Assembly: GCA_040403315.1 (NCBI GenBank)
Contig: JBBAKX010000007.1
Location: forward strand, 62,001 to 126,000
DNA from: CAMCXT01 sp040403315
GTDB taxonomy: Bacteria > Bacteroidota > Bacteroidia > M30B66
Length of the DNA: 64,000 nt
Reading direction: 5' to 3'
In this document: in pieces, positions 23,904 to 32,779 of the stretch
How the letters are laid out: each line of letters starts with the position of its first letter
How positions within the stretch are numbered: the first letter of the stretch is position 1
Position numbers and translations under genes: made by a program
The notes under the pieces: generated by a model
Seen by the model: only the letters and a program-made list of their open reading frames with translations
The model's database searches: none
Told to the model about the DNA's origin: nothing

Positions 23904-26609
23904 ATGGGCAAGAAAATTTTAAAGATATCATTGATTACTTTGGGCATTTTACTGCTTTTAGCCATCGTTCTTCCATTTATGTTTAAAGGAAAAATCATCG
24001 CCAAAGTGCAGGAAGAGGCGAACAAAAACCTCAATGCAAAATTAAACTTCGAAGATGTTAGTCTTTCACTCTTCAGAAGCTTCCCTAACTTCAGTTTAAC
24101 CCTCGATCAATTATCGATCGAAGGCATTAACGACTTCAGAGGCGACACGCTCATCAAAGCAAAAGAAATTAGCCTTACACTAGATCTAATGAGCGTCATT
24201 TCCGGCGATCAGATCAATATCAATAAAGTTTTTCTTGATGAACCCAATATTCGACTCGTCGTTTTGAAAAACGGCAAAGCCAATTGGGACATTGCCAAAC
24301 CTTCTGCACCTGAAGCAAAATCTACCCCAACAGAACCTTCAACTTTCAAAGCCAGTTTGAAGAAGTACGGGATCAATAACGGTCACATTGTTTACGACGA
24401 TAGAACGATGCCGTTTTATACCGAGGTTTTCGGTCTAAATCATTCCGGATCGGGCGATTTTACTGCAGATAAAACCAAGTTGGAAACTGAAACTACCATT
24501 GATTCATTAGACCTGAAGTACGATGGAGTGACCTATTTCAATAAAGCCAAAGTGGAATACAACGCAGATTTCGATCTTGATTTGGCCAATAGCATTTACC
24601 AGTTTAGCGACAATGAATTGAAGATCAATGACCTTGCTTTGAAGTTCGCAGGCAAAGTGTCGATGCCTTCCGACGATATTGGAATTGATCTCACTTGGGA
24701 AGCTTTGAAAAATGAAGTGAAGAGTTTCATTTCTCTCATTCCTGGAGCTTACACTGCCGATTTTAAAGATGTAAAATCTTCGGGTAAGATGGCGCTTAAA
24801 GGTTACGTCAAGGGTATTTACAACGACAAGTTGATGCCTGGATTTGGACTTAACTTATTGATCGAAAACGGCACCATTCAATATCCTTCACTTCCAAAGT
24901 CGATCACCAATATTCAGGTGAAGACCAACATCGATTGCCCAAGCGGCATCTTTGATAAAACCGTAATTGATGTTTCAAAATTACATGTCGATATGGGGCC
25001 TTTCCCATTGGATGCTCGAATTTTGGTAAAAACGCCTGTTTCAGATCCTGATGTAGATATTTCTTTGAAATCGAATGTTGATTTAGGCGCAGTTAAACAA
25101 TTTGTACCCTTGGACAAAGGCACCGATTTGAATGGAATGCTCAATATTGAAGCTGTGTTCAAAGGTCGTATGTCGGTTGTTGAATCGGGCCAGTACGAAA
25201 AGTTCTATGCGGCAGGAAAAGCTGTCCTCTCCAACTTCAAATACAAGGCTTCCGATCTTCCGCAGGATGTGAATATCAGTAAGGCAGCGATGATGATAAA
25301 TCCTCAATTCATTGAGTTAACTGAACTTGTGGTAAAAACAGGCAAGAGCGACATTCAAGCTACGGGGAAACTTTCGAATTATCTAGCTTATGCACTTCGT
25401 GATGAGGCGATAAAAGGTACCTTAAACATGCGATCGAATTTCTTGGATGTAAATCCTTTTATGACCACTACCACCGAAGAAGCGCCTGCACCAGCTGCAA
25501 CTAGAACTCCAGCAGAAGTGAGCGGATACATTCGGGTTCCAAAAAACATCGATTTCGCACTCAATACGAGTATTTCAAATTTGATTTACGACAACATGTC
25601 GATTTCTGATGTTTCTGGTAATTTACTAATCAAAAACGGAACTGTTGATTTAAATAATCTCTTAATGAATACTCTTGGCGGTAGTATCGCCATGTCTGGA
25701 TTATATGATACACGCAACGATGCCGGTCCGGTGGTTGATCTGAATTTAAACATGAAAGATTTGGACGTTAAGACATGCGCAAAAACATTTAACTCTGTTA
25801 AACAACTCGCCCCTATAGCCAACCATGCAACGGGAAAGGTTAGCTTGGAGAATTTTCATTTTTCTACCCAAACGGATGCTGCATTCAATCCTGTTTTAAA
25901 TACAATTAACGGTGGTGGAATATTGCGCACTTCATCTATCGAAATTGAAGGGTTTGAAATGGTGAAGCGAATCGCCGAGCAATTGAAAATTGAGAAGTTG
26001 AAAAAATGGAAACTGGAGAAAATTCAACTAAGTTTCACCATTGTGAAAGGTCAAATTACTGTTAAGCCTTTTGATACTAAAATTGGAAATTACAAAGCCA
26101 CAATCGGAGGCAAGAGTAGTTTGGATCAAGCGATCGATTATGCCGTGAATATGGAAATTCCGAGGTCTGAGTTTGGTGGAGCTGCAAATTCTGTATTAAA
26201 TTCGATGGTGTCGCGAGCCAATGCAAAAGGATTCAAAGGCAATTTAGCTGATCAGATTCCAGTAGCAGTTATAATTTCGGGGACTTTCAAAGATCCTAAA
26301 ATAACAACCGGCATCAAGCAACAAGCCAATGATGTGATGAATGACCTGAAAAAACAAGCCGAAGACAAAGCGAAGGAAGAGCTAGAAAAGCAGAAGAAAG
26401 CTTTAGAAGATCGTGCGAATGCTGAGAAGGAGAAGCTGAAAAAAGAGGCTGAAGAAAAATTGAATAAGGAGAAAGACAAGTTGAAGAATGCAGCCGACAA
26501 GGCAAAAGCCGAGGCTGAGGCAAAAGCAAAAGCTGAAGCAGATAAAGCGAAAAAGAAAGCAGAGGAAGAAGCAAAGAAAGGATTCAATAAATTGCTGAAA
26601 GGAAAATAG
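23904..26609 (+). CDS. AsmA-family protein with Lys/Glu/Ala coiled tail
   Basis: A 901-residue AsmA/YhdP-type protein. A single N-terminal transmembrane segment (about residues 7-27) follows MGKKILK. The long beta-rich body has the AsmA N-domain pattern (KIIAKVQEEANKNLNAKLNF, then LFRSFPNFSLTLDQLSI) and repeated amphipathic strands. The C-terminal AsmA region includes LNSMVSRANAKGFKGN. Family members bridge the periplasm and are linked to phospholipid transport to the outer membrane. From about residue 810 to the end the protein is a continuous Lys/Glu/Ala-rich heptad-like stretch, predicted to be a long charged helix, ending in FNKLLKGK. It is followed after 8 bp by the PorE-like gene. Confidence 0.87.
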   Translation: MGKKILKISLITLGILLLLAIVLPFMFKGKIIAKVQEEANKNLNAKLNFEDVSLSLFRSFPNFSLTLDQLSIEGINDFRGDTLIKAKEISLTLDLMSVISGDQININKVFLDEPNIRLVVLKNGKANWDIAKPSAPEAKSTPTEPSTFKASLKKYGINNGHIVYDDRTMPFYTEVFGLNHSGSGDFTADKTKLETETTIDSLDLKYDGVTYFNKAKVEYNADFDLDLANSIYQFSDNELKINDLALKFAGKVSMPSDDIGIDLTWEALKNEVKSFISLIPGAYTADFKDVKSSGKMALKGYVKGIYNDKLMPGFGLNLLIENGTIQYPSLPKSITNIQVKTNIDCPSGIFDKTVIDVSKLHVDMGPFPLDARILVKTPVSDPDVDISLKSNVDLGAVKQFVPLDKGTDLNGMLNIEAVFKGRMSVVESGQYEKFYAAGKAVLSNFKYKASDLPQDVNISKAAMMINPQFIELTELVVKTGKSDIQATGKLSNYLAYALRDEAIKGTLNMRSNFLDVNPFMTTTTEEAPAPAATRTPAEVSGYIRVPKNIDFALNTSISNLIYDNMSISDVSGNLLIKNGTVDLNNLLMNTLGGSIAMSGLYDTRNDAGPVVDLNLNMKDLDVKTCAKTFNSVKQLAPIANHATGKVSLENFHFSTQTDAAFNPVLNTINGGGILRTSSIEIEGFEMVKRIAEQLKIEKLKKWKLEKIQLSFTIVKGQITVKPFDTKIGNYKATIGGKSSLDQAIDYAVNMEIPRSEFGGAANSVLNSMVSRANAKGFKGNLADQIPVAVIISGTFKDPKITTGIKQQANDVMNDLKKQAEDKAKEELEKQKKALEDRANAEKEKLKKEAEEKLNKEKDKLKNAADKAKAEAEAKAKAEADKAKKKAEEEAKKGFNKLLKGK

Positions 26610-26617
26610 AATTTAGG

Positions 26618-28573
26618 TTGAGACATTTTCTCCTCATTTTAATGTTGCTGGTCACCCAGTTGATTCCGCTCCAAGGGCAGGAAAAGGAAGACCCTTGTCC
26701 ACTGTCGGACAATAAAAAAGCTCGTAAACTCTACGAAAAAGCTATAGATATTGCACGGAGCGATAAGAATGAAGCGCGCACTTTGTTGAAGGAAGCAATA
26801 GAACTGGACAATGAATTCGGTCGTGCAAATTTCATGATGGCCGACCTCTTAATTAAACAAAAGCGCGTTGCAGATGCTGAGCCTTATTTGCAAACTGTAG
26901 CTAGGGTTTGCCCCGATTTGGATCCAATGGTTTTTTATCGCCTTGGAAGCATCTCTTTCGAAAACAAGCGTTGGAAAGAGAGTGCAGACTATCTGAAAAA
27001 GTTTGTTGACAGCCGTTCTCGCAAGGAAGCTGAAAAAAGTGAAGCCAGAACAATGATTAAGGCTTGCGATTTTTACCTTCAAGGATATGCGAACCCAGTT
27101 CCGTTCAATCCAAATCCTTTAGTAGAAATCTCCACTACAGCCGATGAATACTTGCCTGTAATCACGCCCGACAATGAAATGGCCTACTTCACCCGAAGTA
27201 CATTTTTAGAGGAGAAATTCACAGGAGGAATCAACACGGAGCGAAAAAGGCAAGAACGATTTTCGTTTGCACCTGTTGTTGGAAGCAATAGTTTTCAAGT
27301 GGGAACGCCAATGCCTGCCCCATTTAATATGAACAACAACGAGGGAGGGGCTTCTCTTTCGGCAGATAACCGTTATATGTTTTTTACCATTTGCAAGAAC
27401 GATGGTGGAGATCAACTCAATTGCGACTTGTTTTACACCGTTTTTTCAGGGGGCAAATGGTCGGAAATTAAAAATGCAGGTCCGAACATCAATGGAAAAG
27501 ACACTTGGGAATCCCAGCCCAGCTTATCGAGCGATGGAAGGACCTTGTATTTCGCATCTAATCGGGTAGGAGGTTTGGGTGGAATCGATATCTGGAAATG
27601 CGCAAAGGATGCCAAAGGGAATTGGGGAATTCCAGAAAACTTGGGGCCTCGAATCAATACAGATGGAAACGAGAAATCACCATTTTTTCACTCCGACGGA
27701 CAAACGCTCTACTTCTCATCTACAGGGCATTTAGGATTTGGAGGATACGATATTTATTTATCGAAACTCAGCAAGGATATCGGTTGGGTAAAACCAAAAA
27801 ATATTGGTTATCCGATCAATTCGGAGCGAGATGATTTGGGTTTCTTTGTGAGCACCGATGGGAAATATGGCTATTTCGCTTCCGATAAATTAAAGGGGAA
27901 TGGAGGATGGGATGTTTATTCATTTGAACTCTACAAGGAAGCCCGACCTGAACGTGTGCTTTTTGTTTCTGGTGCGCTGCGCGACGAGAACAATCAGGTG
28001 ATTTCGGATGCCAAAGTGGAAATTAAAAACACCAAAACCCGCGAAGTAACTACTGTTGAGGTCGATTCGTTAACCGGAAAGTATGTGGCTGTTGTGGCAT
28101 TCAACGAAGACCATATATTAACAGTGAAACAACCAGGTAAGGCTTTCACTTCGCAATATTTCTCAGCAGCAGATTCATCTATTGGGAAACCCATGAAAAT
28201 GGATCTTAAAGTTGAAGATATAAAGGTTGGAAAGCCTTATAAACTCAACAATATTTACTTTAAAACGAGCTCATCTTTGTTGAATGAGGAAACCATTTTC
28301 ATCATCGAGGAATTAACCAAATTCTTGCAAGAAAATAAAACGGTAAGCATCGCTATTCATGGCCATACCGACAATGCCGGCAGTGCAACCGAAAACATGA
28401 AACTTTCTGCAGATCGGGCAAAAATGGTTTTCGATCTTTTGGTTCTCAACGGAATTGATTCAAAAAGACTGAGCTTCAAAGGTTTTGGTGCCACAAAGCC
28501 AATCGCTAGTAACATCACCGAAAAAGGGAAAGCTCTAAATAGGCGCACCGAATTTATGGTGACCGGAAAATAA
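26618..28573 (+). CDS. PorE-like OmpA family protein (TPR, PD40 propeller, CRD, OmpA)
   Basis: A 651-residue exported protein. It begins with a TTG codon, which gives a good signal peptide (residues 1-20); the first ATG, at 26642, would cut that peptide short. Domain order: TPR helices (about 30-160), a PD40/WD40-like propeller (about 165-440; repeats such as SQPSLSSDGRTLYFASNR and KSPFFHSDGQTLYFSS), a carboxypeptidase-regulatory-like domain (about 445-530), and a C-terminal OmpA domain (about 545-651) with HGHTDNAG and NRRTEF. This is the architecture of Porphyromonas PorE, a peptidoglycan-bound type IX secretion component. Other family members with the same layout exist, so PorE identity is likely but not certain. 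It lies 8 bp after the AsmA-like gene. Confidence 0.83.
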   Translation: MRHFLLILMLLVTQLIPLQGQEKEDPCPLSDNKKARKLYEKAIDIARSDKNEARTLLKEAIELDNEFGRANFMMADLLIKQKRVADAEPYLQTVARVCPDLDPMVFYRLGSISFENKRWKESADYLKKFVDSRSRKEAEKSEARTMIKACDFYLQGYANPVPFNPNPLVEISTTADEYLPVITPDNEMAYFTRSTFLEEKFTGGINTERKRQERFSFAPVVGSNSFQVGTPMPAPFNMNNNEGGASLSADNRYMFFTICKNDGGDQLNCDLFYTVFSGGKWSEIKNAGPNINGKDTWESQPSLSSDGRTLYFASNRVGGLGGIDIWKCAKDAKGNWGIPENLGPRINTDGNEKSPFFHSDGQTLYFSSTGHLGFGGYDIYLSKLSKDIGWVKPKNIGYPINSERDDLGFFVSTDGKYGYFASDKLKGNGGWDVYSFELYKEARPERVLFVSGALRDENNQVISDAKVEIKNTKTREVTTVEVDSLTGKYVAVVAFNEDHILTVKQPGKAFTSQYFSAADSSIGKPMKMDLKVEDIKVGKPYKLNNIYFKTSSSLLNEETIFIIEELTKFLQENKTVSIAIHGHTDNAGSATENMKLSADRAKMVFDLLVLNGIDSKRLSFKGFGATKPIASNITEKGKALNRRTEFMVTGK

Positions 28574-28575
28574 GA

Positions 28576-29490
28576 TTAAACTGTTTTTACTTCCCAAAGC
28601 ATTACACTTTGGTCGTCGCTAACTGACGACAGCAATTCGGTAGAACAGCACCAATAAATAGCATTCACTGAGTTTTTATGTCCTTCGTTTTTTGTTGCAT
28701 CAAACCTATGAAGGACTTCGAAACTTCCTGCATTCCAAATTTTAATCGTTTTATCTCTACTTGCCGTGGCCATGAGTGTTCCATCGGCGTTGAATGCAAT
28801 GCTGTAAATTGCATAGTTGTGCGCGGGGATGTTGTGGAGCAATTCGTAATCGGTTGCCGATCTGACTTGCAGATGCGCATCTTTGGTTCCACTGATGAGA
28901 TACAAACTATCTGGAGAAAAAGCTACAGCATTTACAGCATCTTGATGCCCATCGATAGTTTTGATTACTTCGAAGTTTTCGGTATTTAAAATTCTGATTT
29001 TTTGGTCGCTACAAGCCAATGCAAGTTTGGTTTCATCGGGCGATAGTGCCATTTTTCGAACTTTCATCTCTGAGATTTTAAGTTCGTGTTTACAATGGAA
29101 ATCTTCGTTGCTCCAAACTGTAATGTTGCCATCTGCACCACTCGCTAAAAATTCGTTTTTAGATGGAATACAGAGCAAATCGAATACACCAATGGTATGA
29201 GCAAGCAAATATTTTACTTCTGCTTTTTGGGCTAGATCTACCACATGAATTCCGCCTTGGTTGTTGCCAATAAGCAGAATTGGATGGTTCGGTAGTGCCA
29301 ATAAACTATAAACCACACCTGCAGAATGGGCAATTACGCGCGGTGGTTTGATGCCATGAAGATCCCACTCAACAATATTTTTATCGCTTCCGGCTGTAAT
29401 AATAGTATCGGGCAAAGTGCCTTTAGAAACGGAATACACGGCAGCCTGATGACCAGTTAGTGCATTCACTCGATGGGCAGAAATCTTCAT
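28576..29490 (-). CDS. WD40 repeat protein
   Basis: A 304-residue protein made of about seven WD40 blades, with no signal peptide, so probably cytoplasmic. Typical blade ends are visible: GSDKNIVEWDLHG, GADGNITVWSNED, SGTKDAHLQVRSA, ASRDKTIKIWNAG and VSDDQSVMLWEVK. Gly-His and Asp residues sit at the usual turns (LTGHQAAVYSV, IDGHQDAVNAV). Such stand-alone bacterial WD40 proteins are scaffolds without a known catalytic role. The stop is two bases from the convergent PorE-like stop. A TACCTTTA element (seven of eight to TAnnTTTG) ends four bases before the ATG. Confidence 0.9.
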   Translation of the reverse strand: MKISAHRVNALTGHQAAVYSVSKGTLPDTIITAGSDKNIVEWDLHGIKPPRVIAHSAGVVYSLLALPNHPILLIGNNQGGIHVVDLAQKAEVKYLLAHTIGVFDLLCIPSKNEFLASGADGNITVWSNEDFHCKHELKISEMKVRKMALSPDETKLALACSDQKIRILNTENFEVIKTIDGHQDAVNAVAFSPDSLYLISGTKDAHLQVRSATDYELLHNIPAHNYAIYSIAFNADGTLMATASRDKTIKIWNAGSFEVLHRFDATKNEGHKNSVNAIYWCCSTELLSSVSDDQSVMLWEVKTV

Positions 29491-29540
29491 TCAGTAAAGG
29501 TAGGTTGCTAAACCGAAACTCCGCCACCTCAATTTTTCGG

Positions 29541-29614
29541 AATGCTGCGGCGGGGAGCGAGGCAAATAGCGCACGTAGGGCCTATAGCCGAGCGCCCGAC
29601 CCTTGTGGTGCCGC
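29541..29614. repeat. GC-rich, potentially structured intergenic block
   Basis: By hand count 50 of 74 bases (68 percent) are G or C, against an AT-rich background. The outer arms GCGGC (29547-29551) and GCCGC (29610-29614) can pair, and inner short pairings such as GCG/CGC and the palindromic GGCCTATAGCC are possible. It lies between the divergent WD40 and htpG genes, upstream of the htpG promoter. Its texture resembles GC-rich dispersed intergenic repeats of Bacteroidota, but only one copy is in the window. Confidence 0.4.
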
Positions 29615-29645
29615 CTTCATTTTTTAAAGACAGATGTTAGGTCAT

Positions 29646-29678
29646 TTTGTCAGCCAAATTCTTGCGGCATAGGCTTTG
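29646..29678 (+). promoter_or_regulatory. candidate htpG promoter
   Basis: TTTG (29646-29649), 20-base spacer, then TAGGCTTTG (29670-29678), which fits TTTG-N20-TAnnTTTG with one extra base in the -7 box. The htpG ATG follows 30 bases later. Confidence 0.45.
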
Positions 29679-29707
29679 AAAAACCCGAGCGACTAACATT
29701 TTAACCT

Positions 29708-31519
29708 ATGCAAACCGGAAAAATAAACGTAAACACTGAGAACATTTTCCCCATCATCAAGAAGTTTTTGTATTCTGATCACGAGATTTTCCTTCGTGAG
29801 CTGGTTTCGAATGCAGTTGATGCAACGCAAAAGTTGAAAACACTTGCCGCAACGAGCGAGTTCAAAGGTGAACTTGGAGAATTGCGTGTGGATGTTAAAA
29901 TTGACAAGGAAAATAAACAGTTGATTATCAGCGATCGTGGTATTGGTATGACCGCTGAGGAGATCGATAAATATATCAACCAAATTGCCTTTTCAGGGGC
30001 TGAGGAATTTGTAGAAAAATATAAGGATAAGCCAGAAGCTCAGGCAATTATTGGGCATTTCGGTTTGGGGTTTTATTCTTCATTCATGGTTGCTGAACGG
30101 GTAGAAATCCGCAGTAAATCGCATCAAGATGATGCTCAAGCTGCCCGTTGGGAATGTGATGGAAGTCCGCAGTTTACACTCGAAGATGTTGAAAAGGAAG
30201 ACCGTGGAACCGAGATCATTTTGCACCTTCATGAAGATTCGATTGAGTTTTTAGAATCTGCTCGCATCGAGAATCTATTGAATAAGTATTGTAAGTTTCT
30301 TCCTGTTGCGATTTGGTTTGAAGAAAAACAGATCAATAATACGCAGCCGGCGTGGACGAAGAAGCCTGCCGAACTGACGGATGAGGATTATGCCAAATTC
30401 TACGGTGAATTGTATCCTTTTGCAGAAAAGCCGTTGTTCCATATTCACTTGAATGTAGACTTCCCATTTAATTTGACTGGAATTCTATATTTCCCTAAGC
30501 AGCCGAAGAATTTCGAAGTTCAGAAAAACAAGATTCAGCTGTATAGCAATCAAGTTTTTGTTACCGATTCGGTTGAAGGCATTGTCCCTGATTTTCTCAC
30601 GCTTTTGCACGGAGTGCTTGATTCTCCGGATATTCCATTGAATGTATCGCGTTCTTATTTGCAGAGCGATGGAAATGTGAAGAAAATCAGCACCCATATC
30701 ACCAAAAAAGTGGCAGATAAACTGGAGGAAATTTTCAAGAATAGCCGTGAAGATTTCGAGTCGAAATGGGACGATATCCGCATGTTCATTCAATATGGAA
30801 TGTTGAGCGATGAAAAGTTCAATGATAAAGCACCTAAGTTCAATTTGTTTAAAAGTGCTTCTGGTAAATTCTTCACTGCCGATGAATTGCAAGCTGCATT
30901 AAAGCCGCTTCAAACAGATAAAAACGAACAGCTTATCGTATTGTACACATCAAACGAAAAGGAACAGCACAGTTTCATTGAATCGGCAAAAGGACGAGGA
31001 TATGAAGTGATCGTGATGGATTCACCTTTGGATGCGCACTTGTTGAATATGCTTGAAGGTAAATTCGAGAAAACTAGGTTTGTTCGCGTTGATGCTGATA
31101 CAATCGACAAGTTAATCGAGAAGGATGAACCATTGATCTCGAAATTGAGCGAGACAGAGCAAGAAACACTTAAGCAACTTGTTGAAGAACGCGTTGAGAA
31201 GAATTTTTCGGTGCAGTTGGAAGCCATGAGCGAATCGGACATGCCATTGCTCATTACTCGCCCAGAGTTTATGCGAAGAATGAAAGATATGTCGGCACTT
31301 GGAGGTGGAAACCCATTTATGCGCGACATGCCTGAGCAATACAATTTGGTAGTAAATACGAATCATCCATTGGCCAATAAAATACTTACAGAGACTGCCC
31401 CTGAAAAGCAAGAGAATCTGATCCGTCAAGCTACAGATTTGGCGATGTTGGCGCAGAACATGCTGAAAGGGGAGGAGTTGACTAAGTTCATCAAGCGTAG
31501 TGTTGAATTGATCGACTAA
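29708..31519 (+). CDS. htpG: molecular chaperone HtpG (Hsp90)
   Basis: A 603-residue Hsp90 chaperone. The GHKL ATPase domain shows FLRELVSNAVDATQKL (catalytic Glu and Mg-binding Asn), DRGIGMTAEEI, GHFGLGFYSSFMVA and RGTEIILHLHED. The middle domain has YFPKQPKNFEVQKNKIQLYS, the arginine-containing LNVSRSYLQSDGNVKKI, and a C-terminal dimerisation region. It is slightly shorter than E. coli HtpG (about 624), as usual in Bacteroidota. A hairpin terminator follows 21 bases after the stop, so it looks monocistronic. The GC-rich block upstream is the only unusual feature of its control region. Confidence 0.97.
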   Translation: MQTGKINVNTENIFPIIKKFLYSDHEIFLRELVSNAVDATQKLKTLAATSEFKGELGELRVDVKIDKENKQLIISDRGIGMTAEEIDKYINQIAFSGAEEFVEKYKDKPEAQAIIGHFGLGFYSSFMVAERVEIRSKSHQDDAQAARWECDGSPQFTLEDVEKEDRGTEIILHLHEDSIEFLESARIENLLNKYCKFLPVAIWFEEKQINNTQPAWTKKPAELTDEDYAKFYGELYPFAEKPLFHIHLNVDFPFNLTGILYFPKQPKNFEVQKNKIQLYSNQVFVTDSVEGIVPDFLTLLHGVLDSPDIPLNVSRSYLQSDGNVKKISTHITKKVADKLEEIFKNSREDFESKWDDIRMFIQYGMLSDEKFNDKAPKFNLFKSASGKFFTADELQAALKPLQTDKNEQLIVLYTSNEKEQHSFIESAKGRGYEVIVMDSPLDAHLLNMLEGKFEKTRFVRVDADTIDKLIEKDEPLISKLSETEQETLKQLVEERVEKNFSVQLEAMSESDMPLLITRPEFMRRMKDMSALGGGNPFMRDMPEQYNLVVNTNHPLANKILTETAPEKQENLIRQATDLAMLAQNMLKGEELTKFIKRSVELID

Positions 31520-31540
31520 TTTTCAAAATTGATTCATCTG

Positions 31541-31589
31541 AATCCCTGTTGAATGAGTTTCCGAAATGGGTGCTTGTTTAACAGGGATT
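31541..31589 (+). terminator. rho-independent terminator after htpG
   Basis: AATCCCTGTTGAA (31541-31553) pairs with TTTAACAGGGATT (31577-31589) over 13 positions with one G-U pair, around a 23-nt loop. It is followed by a T-rich run (TTGTATTTTTC). The large loop lowers confidence. The next gene starts 30 bases beyond. Confidence 0.6.
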
Positions 31590-31618
31590 TTGTATTTTTC
31601 GCCCTGAACATCAGCGAT

Positions 31619-32506
31619 ATGAAAAACAGTTTCTTTTTGGCGGTACTTCTATTGGCAGGCATTTCTGCAACAACAGCCCAAACATTACCAGATCCTCCAG
31701 AGCAAATTTGGCCTACCAAGAAATGGAATTTACAATCGGTTCGGTTTAATGCGTATTACAATATTTATAGTCCGATGTTAGTTGACGCCGAAGTTATTAA
31801 GTTACTTGCGGCAGATGCCAAAACATTGTCGATTCCCACAGATCTTGCCAATTTTAATCGTCGTGAAGATTCTCAGCAAGGCAGTTTAGGGAATTTGGTG
31901 GTTATTGGATCGGTAGCTTTTTCTCCGAAAAACAAAGGCGATAACACCATTAATCGTCGAAAGACAGTTCAGTTGGGACTTGGTTATCAGGATTTATCAA
32001 CCTTCGAAACTGCCTATTCGATCAATGAAAAAGTTATGGGAACAGACAGTTCTATTTCACGTGATTATTTCGTGAGCGGTCGCCAGAAAGCGTTGTTTTT
32101 GCAAGGTGCTTACATTTGGAATACAGATCCCGACAAAGCGGTGAATCTTTATGCTGGCTTAGGTCTGGACCTTGGTTATTCGCTCAGCTCAGTGCTCATT
32201 GAAAACACGAACAAAAGTTATATTTATACGAGTAACGACAGCACCAGTAACACCTTTATACCTAATGAGAGCACGCTCGACGGTGTAAGCTATTTCAATG
32301 TTGCATTGGTTGTTCCTTTTGGTTTCCACGCAAGGATTTACAAAAATTGGGGAACAACAGCAGAATTCAGATATGCACTAAACAGTACGAGTGCATCTGG
32401 AGCATCATCGTTGGTTCGCTCTCATTTTCAGGCTGGGTTAGGTGTGAGATACACCTTTGGGAAATTTGCCGATAGAAAGCCAGAGGAAGAATTGGATGAT
32501 CTATAA
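31619..32506 (+). CDS. outer membrane beta-barrel protein, unknown role
   Basis: I start at ATG 31619 (MKNSFFLAVLLLAGISATTAQ), which is a clean signal peptide; the longest frame would add 22 codons across the preceding terminator. The mature part (about 274 residues) has alternating hydrophobic strands such as KTVQLGLGYQDLSTFET, AVNLYAGLGLDLGYSL and a C-terminal SHFQAGLGVRYTFGKF, typical of a small outer-membrane barrel, then a short acidic tail. I do not recognise a specific family. A TATTTTTC sequence at 31593-31600 is a seven-of-eight match to the -7 element. It converges with the oxidase cluster eight bases downstream. Confidence 0.8.
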   Translation: MKNSFFLAVLLLAGISATTAQTLPDPPEQIWPTKKWNLQSVRFNAYYNIYSPMLVDAEVIKLLAADAKTLSIPTDLANFNRREDSQQGSLGNLVVIGSVAFSPKNKGDNTINRRKTVQLGLGYQDLSTFETAYSINEKVMGTDSSISRDYFVSGRQKALFLQGAYIWNTDPDKAVNLYAGLGLDLGYSLSSVLIENTNKSYIYTSNDSTSNTFIPNESTLDGVSYFNVALVVPFGFHARIYKNWGTTAEFRYALNSTSASGASSLVRSHFQAGLGVRYTFGKFADRKPEEELDDL

Positions 32507-32513
32507 GATCAAA

Positions 32514-32768
32514 CTATGCGGTAGTTTTGTTAGTACCACCTTTACGATTTTTATAGATCATGTAGCCAAAACCTCCTAGCACGAGGTAAGGAATAGTCAT
32601 GAGATATAGAATGCCATCATTTAGTCCGCGACCAACAACTTTACCTTGGCCATCGATATTCGATTCCACTTGCGTGCGGCACATAGCACATTGTGCAGAT
32701 GCTGAAAAAGAAATCAGTTGACTAACGATTAACATTGTCAAAAGCGCGCAATTTCTGATTGTTTTCAT
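32514..32768 (-). CDS. small CxxC membrane protein of the oxidase cluster
   Basis: An 84-residue protein: signal peptide (residues 1-25, ending in SASAQ), then CAMC directly at the mature N-terminus, a short soluble loop, and one transmembrane helix (about residues 52-70) with a basic C-terminus (KNRKGG). The CxxC pair would face the periplasm. It is the last gene of a seven-gene cytochrome oxidase unit, so a role in metal delivery, thiol chemistry or assembly is a reasonable guess from context only. Homologous small proteins are common in the same place in Bacteroidota, but none has a function I know. Confidence 0.8.
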   Translation of the reverse strand: MKTIRNCALLTMLIVSQLISFSASAQCAMCRTQVESNIDGQGKVVGRGLNDGILYLMTIPYLVLGGFGYMIYKNRKGGTNKTTA

Positions 32769-32779
32769 GGTGGACGGAT

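Noticed and set aside
26252..26626. Long minus-strand frame rich in Phe, Ala and Ser
   Set aside because: It is the antisense of the Lys/Glu/Ala-rich tail of the AsmA-like gene. Composition is that expected from a shadow frame.
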